DNA of 31,075 nt, taken from contig LRSR01003206.1 of assembly GCA_001579985.1 (NCBI GenBank), forward strand, positions 1 to 31,075, in the 5' to 3' direction. Below, in pieces: positions 1 through 8,466 of this stretch (within the stretch, counting starts at the first letter, position 1; the number at the start of each line of letters is the position of its first letter). The DNA comes from Hypsibius dujardini. Lineage: Eukaryota > Tardigrada > Eutardigrada > Parachela > Hypsibiidae. A model generated the notes under the pieces. That model did no database searches, was not told the DNA's origin, and saw nothing but the letters and a program-made list of their open reading frames with translations. The translations under genes were made by a program, and so were the position numbers.

Positions 1-3000
1 AGCAGAATTGCCCACCGTGTTAGCTTCTCGTTTGGTGTCTTCAGCGAAAAGAGCCAGGTCAATGACTTCTGGTCCGTCACTATGGTCACTTCCCGATAAA
101 CTAAGTACGAGCGCCATTTCACCGAAATCCACACGATGCAAAGTGCCTCTTTTTCCACCGTAGATAAATTCTTTTCTGGTCCGACCCACGCTCGGCTAGC
201 AAATGCTACCGGTCGAAGGTACTTTCCGTGTTTCTGTGCGAGGACTGCTCCACATGCGACGCTGCTTGCATCACAGTGTACGAATGTTTCCAATTCATCT
301 TGGAAGTAGGCCAAACACGGAAAAGTAGTGAGTCTCTCCTTCAAAGTCTCGAAAGCCTTCTGCTGGTCTGGCCCCCAAGTGATTTTGGAATTCTTCTTGA
401 TCTCCTTTCCAGCGTAGAGTAGCGTCAGGGGTTTGGAAATCTCCGCAAACTTTGGAATGTACATGCGGTAGAATGAAGCTAGTCCGTAAAATGCCCGAAC
501 TGCTGTTGCTGTTGTTGGTGTGGGATACTCTTTGATCGCTCTCGTCTTTTCCGGGTCTTGAGAGATTCCCTCTTGCGACAAAATGAATCCCAGTAACTTG
601 ACTGAGGACATTGCAAAGCGGCACTTGTTTATTTGAAGTGTTAAATTTGCTTCTCGTAGCCGCATAAACACCCGCTCCAAAGAATGTAGGTGTTCTGGGA
701 ACGTTACGTGGCCAAGGGACATATCATCGATGTAAATTGCAGACAGGTGCTTCCCCAACAGGTCTCCGAAAATTTGAATCATCGTTTGTTAAAAAATTGC
801 TCCACTGCAGTTCGTGCCGTATGGTAAAGTTCTTGGTCGGAACGTTCCGCTTGTTGTTGTGAGGGACAAGATGTCTCTGGAACTTTCGGCCACTGGTAAT
901 TGTTGAAATCCGCATGTCAAATCCAACGTTGTGAAATAATTAGACCCCCTAAGTTGATCCAGAACGTCACTGATCAGCGGTATTGGGTACTTGGGCTCCA
1001 CCAGGACCTCGTTCAGTTTTTTGTAGTCTCCCACCAGACGTTTTGCATCAGGTCCTTTTGGTGCTAAATGAATTGGACTTTGCCAAGGAGAGCGACTCGG
1101 CTCCATCCTTCCGTCTTTGCATTGCTGTTTTATGTCTTTGTCCACCATTTCCATTTCTTTCTTGCACAACCGGCGAACAGGTTGCCATACTGGCTTGATT
1201 CCTGGGATTGTATGGAATTCGATGGGCTTGATCTTTGCTTGACCGATGGGAATCTCTTCCGTCCCAAAAAGGTCCTCGTATTTTAAGATGAGCCGCTTGA
1301 GTGCGAAGAGCTGCTCTGGTTCCAGATGTGTTCCGTATTTTAGTTCGTGAATCTTCAGAAGTGGGTTTTTGCTCTGCAGTTCGGCGCTTTGTGAAATAGT
1401 ATTACCGACCGTGGAACACAAAAGTATTTCGCCCACTTGTGTTGTCCGTTTTGCATCCCACTCTCGGTGATATCTGGCATGCTCTATTGCTTGGCAAAAT
1501 GTTGTCGCATCAAAGAAGCATCCCCTAACTGGGCATACAAATGGCTTCTTATCCCCATGGCAGATCTTGCGATGTGCTAGCCAGATAGATTTGCCCGTAA
1601 AACGGTTTCCGCAGTCGCATGTGAAATGTGGAATCTCCTTGCATGCTTTCATGGCTTCGATGCACACATCACCATGCCGCACTTTTTCATAATCCGATTC
1701 CGACATGTATCCGCAGGGACATTCGAGCTTGGGCTTCTTGATGTCATTCCCTCCCGGCATGGTAGAACTCATGAACAAAACTTCTTTCGGAAACATAGTT
1801 GAGAAAGGCTTTTCCAATCGTGATAGGTCTACGATGTCTTCTTTCTCTGCCGTTCTGCGTGCTTCTTGCATGCTAGAATAGAGGTTTTTTGAAAATCCTC
1901 CAAATTGTCCTTTGCCTGGTTGATCCAAAATCCGGCGCGTATCCGGCCATCCAAGAATCATGTCTAACTGTCCGGGCATGTCTCGAAAAACCTGTACCAA
2001 AAGGTTCGCTTGTCGGCCGAATGTATCCACTTTCAGTTGTATTGCTCCTTCACTCATCACTTGGTGCCCGGTCGCACTCCGTAGCTGAAACTTTTGAAAC
2101 GGGTCTACCAGATGTTCTAACCCCAACTGTTTGATGACCTCTGAGGATACGGCTGATACACATGACCCCGTGTCCCACAAGCACTTCGCCGGATATCCCT
2201 CAATTTTCAAATCCAACATCGGTCGATTTTCATGGTAGTTTTGTATTGAAAACATGCCGTCGCTGATGATAGAAACATCCCCCGGTACTCCTGTTTCTGG
2301 CTTGTTTTTTGGTTTTCGTCTGCAGTTTCGTGCTTTGTGCCCAGACCCTTGACATCGATAACAACGTTTGTCTTTTTCGGTCTGACATCCTTTTTCAACC
2401 GTCTCCGTCACTGCAAACAGGTCTGAGAGGTCGACATGTTCCATGGTGGTAGAGATCGCTTTCGAGGTGTTTTCGATGCTCACTGCTGTGTCCTTCACTC
2501 CCGGAGGGTTCTGCCCTTGCCTCTCATTGCCCTCCACCGAGTCTGCGACTCCCGATTTCTGGCTTCCGTGAACGTCCTCCATCTCTACTTCTGAGACTGC
2601 TAGACTTTCTGTCGCGCGGTTTAATTCAGGGCTGCCCTCCACCGAGTGGTCGACTCCTGATCCTGTTGTCGTGTTATTTAGGAGGTTCTCACTCACCGGT
2701 CCTGTGGTCCCTTGTATCGGTGCTTTTGTCGTATTGTGCCACATGAGGTCGATCCAATCGTAGTTGATGTTCTCCAATCTGCGTTGACAAAATCGTCCTT
2801 CCAGCATCATATAGGAGTCTGCGTAGCTCAAATAAATGTCGCGCTCTTCCGGCTTTGTGTCCGTGATTTCCATTTCCAAGGTCCATACTTGTCCAAAAAT
2901 TGTCACGTCGATGGTAGCTTTTCCAATTACCTTAAAAATTGGTGCTCCAGGCAGCTCGAGCTGCCAATGATGTTGGCCATCGATTAAATCTCCCAATCCT

Positions 3001-4505
3001 AGGTCTGTGATGGCTTTCAATCCTATAGTGGACTTCACGCGTTGGGTGAGTACCCCGGTAATTAATCGGTCTGCCACCGACAGCGTCATGGCGCTGTAGT
3101 TGTTCTCGTTGATTCCAAACTCAATAACGAAAATAGACAGATCTGCCATGTCCTGCACTCCTTGTACCAAGTTGACATGCTGTCGGGCCTGTGGTCTTCC
3201 CACCGTTGGTTGAGTGCACTGCGTCTTAAAATGCGGTCCGCCACAATTGTAACAAGCTGGGGGTTTCCGCGGCTCCTGTGGTACCCCCATGTTCCTGTGT
3301 GAAACCTGTTGTGGTTGGCCTCCCGGCGGATGGTTGTTCTCCCCGGTTCCTCGTTGCCATTGGCTCCTGCCCTGTTGACTAGCATACTGCTGCCCATTCC
3401 TATTTCCTTGAAACTGTGGTCCATTTTGGAATCGCCCGCCACTGTTCTCTCTGTTAGAAATTTGTTTCGGCCAGACTTCTCGGCCATGACCTCTCGGCGC
3501 CTGCCACTGGTCATGCCGCTCACGATCGTTCGGTCCGTATCCATTTCTTTGTCCCTCATATCTGTTTTGCTGGCGCTCACTTTCCCAGCCTGATTTCGGC
3601 TTGTAACTCTCCGGCTGAAAAGATGGAAATCTGTCGTCGTAGACGCGAAATCTTTCTCCACCGTTGTGTTGCCCAGAGCGCCCCTTCGTTTCTTGGTAAT
3701 TCGGATCAAAGTGATTTCCGCGATAGTTTCCACGGTTCTGTCGCTGCTCACCGTGCAGGCTGACCGGGTCGATAATAGCGTTTGGCAAAATTTCTACTCG
3801 CGAGCTCTGCGGTTTCTTTTGCACACGGATTTCCATGTCAATGGCTTTTCCGGACTTGATCAGAAAATCTTGAGGTGTTGTCGGAGCCATCATAGTCACG
3901 TCACGAAACAGGTTGCCGTGAAGTCCGCTAGTTAGTTTATCCGCTTTTTCCAAGTCGGTAAATGCTTTTCCCAAGCTTTCAAGAACATCGTAAAGCTTCA
4001 TCACCTCTTCGAAGTAGGTGTTGATTGACTCAGTATCTTTCATGACCCGTCTCGCCAATGCTTTTTGTTGGTACTCCAAAAAGGTTGGTGGGCGAAAGTT
4101 TTTCAACATGAGGTCTTTCAACTCGGCCCAGGTCCCTGGAATGACGGTCCGTACATACCAGTACTCTGCTCCACTTCCTTCCTCCAGGGAGAGTGGCAGC
4201 ATTGCGAGTAGATCCTCATCTGTCCATTTCTGGGCATGTCCTGCCATTTCGTATCGTCGGAGAAACATTCCGATTTCTTCGGTGTCCTTGTTCCCGAATT
4301 TCGGCATCGTGACTGGTCCCCTAATCGCCATCTGACTTTGCTGGGTAACCACCGCGTCCGCAATTGTCCTGACCGTGACTCCCCCCTGGGTTGTGGCGGC
4401 CGACGAAGTTGATGCCAATGGTAATGCCGAACGCTGCTGTTGCCGCTGCTGCGCGCGTCCGCCGTTTCCGCTGCTTCCACTTTCTGTTTCGTTGTCACTT
4501 GGCAT
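1..4505 (-). pseudogene. Ty3/gypsy retrotransposon gag-pro-pol polyprotein, interrupted by one stop, partial
   Basis: One frame runs from ATG 4505 to the window edge, broken only by TAA at 789-791. In order (residues from that ATG): a basic, Gln-rich start; a retrotransposon gag domain near 75-215; a CCHC knuckle near 418-430 (CYNCGGPHFKTQC); a second CCHC near 715-728 (CYRCQGSGHKARNC); retropepsin with DTG near 778-780; a Cys/His-rich insert near 928-1013; then reverse transcriptase. After the stop the same frame carries the YIDD box (about 720-740) and an RNase H-like domain up to base 1, so integrase and the 3' LTR lie outside. The stop falls in the RT core, where a Gln is usual after the GAIF-like motif, which fits a simple CAA to TAA change. 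The first in-frame ATG was chosen; an upstream TTG is less likely. No envelope gene is visible. Assignment to Ty3/gypsy rests on the PR-RT-RNase H order and the RT motifs. Confidence 0.9.
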
Positions 4506-4789
4506 TTCGGATGAAGTCCTTTCTTCCCGGTACAATAACTTTCTTCCAGAAATTTTTCAGTACACCGTTAACACCACCCGTCAAAAGCAGTGAGTAGTAG
4601 TTACAACCAACTCTCGAGCCCAACCAGAAACTCCGTAAAGCAAACTGGCAGCCTACTCGTCGCGGTATATAACAGTACTCGTACCTTCAACGGTGAAGAA
4701 AACAGGCGAACTCGAAAAACTGGTGCGATCGCTGCTAAAGGTCACTCCACGAGCTAGACAGGGCGTGCACTCCCTTATCTAGTCGCCAC
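4506..4789 (-). other. 5' leader and primer-binding site of the LTR element
   Basis: This lies between the polyprotein ATG and the probable LTR. Read on the minus strand, it starts one base inside the LTR with TGGCGAC (4788-4782), continuing TAGATAAGGG. TGG plus following bases is the expected form of a primer-binding site, which pairs with a tRNA 3' CCA end. Which tRNA is not determined. No further gene is seen in the leader. Confidence 0.55.
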
Positions 4790-5214
4790 TGCTATTCGGA
4801 ACCAATTGTTAGGTCTACCAACAGGAAGTTTGGTAGGTAACAAGTTTATTAGACTGAATGTAGGAATAGGTAGAGAAGAAAACTGGAAGAAAGGAAAGAA
4901 GAAGTAAAACTGCTGCTTATAACTAGTAAAACATCTGCTTATATAGTAAAGTGTTAACTAGAGAATTGATAGTAAATAGCACACACATCAAGTAATTAGC
5001 TGTGGCAGCAGAACAGGGTTAATAGGGTAGATAGAGTTACTAAGTAAGTAAGGTATTATCGAGTCAAATAGCTGTGATGATTGGATATGAGGACTTGTTG
5101 GGCGTGGTCCAACAGCATATAAGTATATAAAAAGGTAAAGGTATAAGCATATTAGTATAAGTATATAGGTATAGGTATTAAGTGTAATGAGTATGTAAGT
5201 ATAAGTATACCACA
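4790..5214 (-). repeat. Probable 5' LTR of the Ty3/gypsy element (425 bp)
   Basis: On the minus strand the segment begins TGTGGTATAC and ends AATAGCA, giving the TG...CA ends expected of an LTR, directly followed by a primer-binding-site-like TGG. A poly(A) signal AATAAA lies at 4850-4845, about 55 bp before the inner end, and an AT-rich TATA-like stretch lies near 5120-5135. The second LTR is outside the window, so the boundaries cannot be confirmed by comparison. Bases 5215-5219 (agcgg) would be the flanking target-site duplication. Confidence 0.5.
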
Positions 5215-5959
5215 AGCGGCACGACTGAATTTGGAAAAGCTTTGTCCCAGAACTTGCCAGTAGTCAAAGTTGATGGTTAATTTGCTTCAGCTGGTTTGCG
5301 ATTGATGCCAAGGAAGAACGGAAACGGTTCGATGGAAAACGACGGCTTGAACCGTCAGGTGGGTAACATCGAAGATACTCGACGGTCTGATGTGGAATAT
5401 TATTGTGGATCTTCATTCGTCCCATTGCGCCGCGAAATATCACTTTTACTAACTGTAAAATTTTCTAGTGAAACATTGCAGAAATAGAGAGGCCATCAAT
5501 CAGTGATTGACGTACAACTATGAACAGAAGATACCTGCAACAGCCAGGCGTTGTCAAGGTGTGTTCAATGCGCCTTCTATCTGTCTTTCAGACGAACAAC
5601 ATCTCGATAGGCGTGTTGGTTCTCACAATCCACAATTTTCTGCGTGAGAGAATATCTTTCGCGAACGCCACCGAATACTCATTCACGTGCGGCAGACACC
5701 TTGCGCTAACCGAGTCAAGCTATATCACTCGCCATAATGCATAGCTGTATACACAACCCGAAGTACGTGACCTAACTTGGTTAGTGCAAGGCTTATGCCA
5801 GATGTTTACGTATGAGGAGAAACAAACGTATAAGTCAGTCAGAAAAATGTCGCTAACCCTGCAAGTATGAACAAGATTGAGGAGGCGCTTTGTGGCGATG
5901 AAAGGTCGCCGGATGAGGAAAAGAAAACTCCCCACCTAAGACGATTGCATTTTAGTTCT
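5215..5959. other. Intergenic stretch, nothing recognised
   Basis: Only short open frames are present, without domain-like composition. I see no repeats, RNA genes or splice-linked exons here. Confidence 0.5.
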
Positions 5960-7719
5960 CTATGCAGATAGGCCGGTGGATGTGCCTCGCCTTGCACCTT
6001 TGCGAATGAGACCAAAAAGGCGAGCAGCATTACGTCGATAATCCTCACTCTTCAGCAGAAATATAAGCTGCAGATAAATGATCAGGTATAATAACGAAAA
6101 GCTTTGCAGGTATCGCGTTTTAGATTTAAGCAATTCAAATGACCCTACAAGCATACAGTAAGCCTGGTTGTCATCAATGTTCAATGTCTTACTCACTGGA
6201 GTTGCCGTGAAATGTAGGTAAGTCAAGAATGAGAGGTAGAGTACCAAAAGTATATCTCGGCGCTAATCCCGCGAGCAGAAAAGCATACTGCGGCAGTTGG
6301 CAGGCGATACTGCTGGCGAAGCTCGCCAGCAACATGGTCGACACTCGCTTCTGGCGTACCGAAAAGCGGTTGTTCACAGCAGTCGGCTGAACAGCTTGCG
6401 GTTCAGTTAAGACAACAATCCCGGCTGTTTTTGGCACCTTCATACCAGTTGACCTTTTCTAACGACGAGAAGCGAAGTGAAACTTGGCCAGAATTCCGAC
6501 AGCCGTCACGAAGGTCAACACTACCGACACGTTTGCATTGAGTATGAAGAGTGAAGCGGAAACGATGTGGCGCGTCACGAGGCTGCACGTCCCGATCCCG
6601 GTTATCAGGTAGGGGTGTATAACAAACGTGTCAGTATGGCAGTGGCAGTGGCACTACCGCGTGGAAACTTACTTTTGAAACTGCTGTAGCGGCGTGATTT
6701 CAAGGCGTAACGCTAACCGCGTTTTCCACATATATGGCCCCAGGTGTGCGTATAAAACCACCTACCCACTGGAATGCGCCTCAGTCTTCAATCAAGCAAC
6801 TTACTAACGCATCAAATGCTTAGTGATCTTCACAAATTTTCAGTCAAGAGATCAATCAGTGAATGGTTAAGATGCCTAGTGATCTTCAGAAATATTCATA
6901 TCTAGCTTTTTATTATTAAAATATCTAGCTTTTGGCGTTTAAAGTTTCTGTTGTATTCCGACTTGAGGGAAGTGGGAGTTGGTAGAACTTACGAGAAAAC
7001 AATGATGGGCTATTGCCCGATTCCGATTCCCACTTCCCTCAAGTCGAAAAACAACAGAAAGTTAAAACGCCAAAAGCTAGATGTTTAATAATAAAAAAGC
7101 TAGATGAATATTTGTGAAGATCACTAAGCATGTGAGCCGTCGGTTGATTGATCTCTTGATTAAAATTTTGTGAAGATCTCTGAGCATGTGGGATGTTGAT
7201 TGGTTGATAACTTGATCAAAAATTTGTGAAGATCACTAAGCATTTGATGCTTCAGTAAGTTGATTAATTGAAGACTGAGGCGCATTCCAGTGGGTTGGTG
7301 GTTTTGTACGCACACCTGGGGCCATATATGTGGAAAACGCGGTTTGAGTTGCGCCTTGAAATCACGCCGCTACAGCAGTTTCAAAAAGTAAGTTTCCACG
7401 CGGTAGTGCTACTGCCACTGTCATAGTGCCATAGTGCCATAGTGCCATAGTGCCATTGTGCCACTGCCACTGCCACTGCCACTGCCATACTGACACCTTT
7501 GTTTTACACCCATCAGGTAGACACGCCACACGTCCACGGCCGGCGGGATCGCAAAGAGCAGCACAAAGAATTAGGGCAAGACGAGGATGCCTTACTGGAT
7601 GCGTTTGGAGTTGAGACTGTGGTAGTGGACTGGAGCTAGGGTGTCCATAAGACGATTTAGTGCTAGTAGACCTTCATCAGACGCCAGAAAAAGGGATTTA
7701 GTGAAAGAAACATGCTCAG
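5960..7719 (-). pseudogene. Rhodopsin-family (class A) GPCR pseudogene, TM3 to C-terminus
   Basis: Read on the minus strand, 7719-7521 encodes the end of TM3 (ALNRLMDTLAPVHYHSL, in the DRY position) and TM4. After a transposon (6613-7511), the same frame resumes at 6612 with the ECL2 cysteine (GIGTCSLV), TM5, a basic third loop and TM6 (RQKRVSTMLLASF). TM7 follows with a splice donor CCA|GTGAGT at 6197/6196 and acceptor CTGCAG ending at 6068. Joining them reads TATPLIFLLKSEDYRR, matching the NPxxY-to-helix-8 region of class A receptors. Damage: TAA at 7592-7594 and 7571-7573 in TM4, TAG at 6459-6461 in loop 3, a frameshift near 6260 between TM6 and TM7, and the insertion itself. N-terminus, TM1 and TM2 were not found upstream. 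Receptor subfamily and ligand are unknown. Confidence 0.75.
6613..7511. mobile_element. Foldback / MULE-like non-autonomous element with long inverted repeats
   Basis: Two long, nearly identical inverted arms (about 6613-6978 and 7029-7511) meet around a spacer of about 50 bp. The ends are GGGTGTATAACAAACG and, on the other strand, GGGTGTAAAACAAAGG. The element is flanked by a perfect 9-bp direct repeat ATCAGGTAG at 6604-6612 and 7512-7520. The arms contain internal subrepeats (a unit with GTGATCTTCACAAAT, two copies left, three right) and a short-period run of CATAGTGC/CACTGC units at 7415-7490 that makes the right arm longer. Long subrepeat-bearing arms and 9-bp duplications are typical of Drosophila FB elements and of Mutator-like transposons. 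No transposase is encoded. It sits inside the GPCR relic. Confidence 0.85.
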
Positions 7720-8132
7720 TACGTTCAATTATTCAAACTCACGAGGAAACATAGGTGGGATAGTGCTTAGTTTTGATTTCTCGTTTCTTTGCGAGGCAAG
7801 CTAACCAGGTCTACTACGTCTTAAGCGTGAAAACTCGTCCCCGTTTCTGGACAGTGGCCGGTAACATCGATTTGAGTTTTCTCTGCACGACATTTTGCAA
7901 CTAAACCGGTCACCGCTGCAAACTGTTGCATTGATTGATATGTGATGTAATCAATACAACGCGAACAATGTTACAATCAATCGCACACACCGCAGCCGTT
8001 ATTTAACACTGACCAAGGTCGCAGCGACTGTTTTTTCTGTTTCTAATTCAGCAGCTGTACAAAACATTCGCTTGATTGCTTGATTACACTGCAGCCCTGT
8101 TGATTGATTGATTGACGCTAAGAAAATGTTTT
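7720..8132. other. Intergenic, rich in TTGATTGA-like words
   Basis: No gene is seen. TTGATTGATTGA-type words recur (near 7931 and 8098-8115) and resemble words in the flanking inverted-repeat elements, so part of this may be old repeat debris. Confidence 0.35.
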
Positions 8133-8353
8133 AGGAAGGAATTTGTTGTGCTTTTTTAGATTGTTTTAGATGTTTTGTTACTTATAAGTTAGGCGATCAG
8201 TTGATTGAATGACTGATCAAATTTAATTTATTCTTTTCTATATATAATTGGTTAAAAACTAAATTTGATCATTCATTCAATCAACTGATTGCCTAACTTA
8301 TAAGTAACAAAACATCTAAAACAATCTAAAAAAGCACAAAAAATTCCTTCCTA
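8133..8353. repeat. Palindromic MITE-like element (221 bp)
   Basis: The left arm starting TAGGAAGGAATT is repeated as the reverse complement ending AATTCCTTCCTA. Each arm is about 100 bp with only a few mismatches, around a short AT-rich loop (8230-8262). The shared TA at both tips could be a Tc1/mariner-type TA duplication. No coding capacity. It lies 114 bp past the stop of gene A, and a TTTATT (8227-8232, AATAAA on the minus strand) inside it could serve as gene A's poly(A) signal. Confidence 0.75.
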
Positions 8354-8466
8354 CGAATAGCGGAACAAAAAGCCGGTTTAGCATTGTGCACGACAACAGC
8401 TACACAAGTGGATGCACTTTTGTCCGTTCCGATTTTACGTGTAGCCACAATAACATGCGTAGGCGC

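Noticed and set aside
3086-3751. Open frame of 221 codons on the minus strand inside the gypsy gag region
   Set aside because: It overlaps the gag-pro-pol frame that has clear domains; its composition is that of a shifted reading of Gln/Arg/Gly-rich sequence.
4988-5215. Minus-strand frame very rich in Tyr, Ile and Leu
   Set aside because: It is the AT-rich TATA-like repetitive part of the probable LTR, not a membrane protein.
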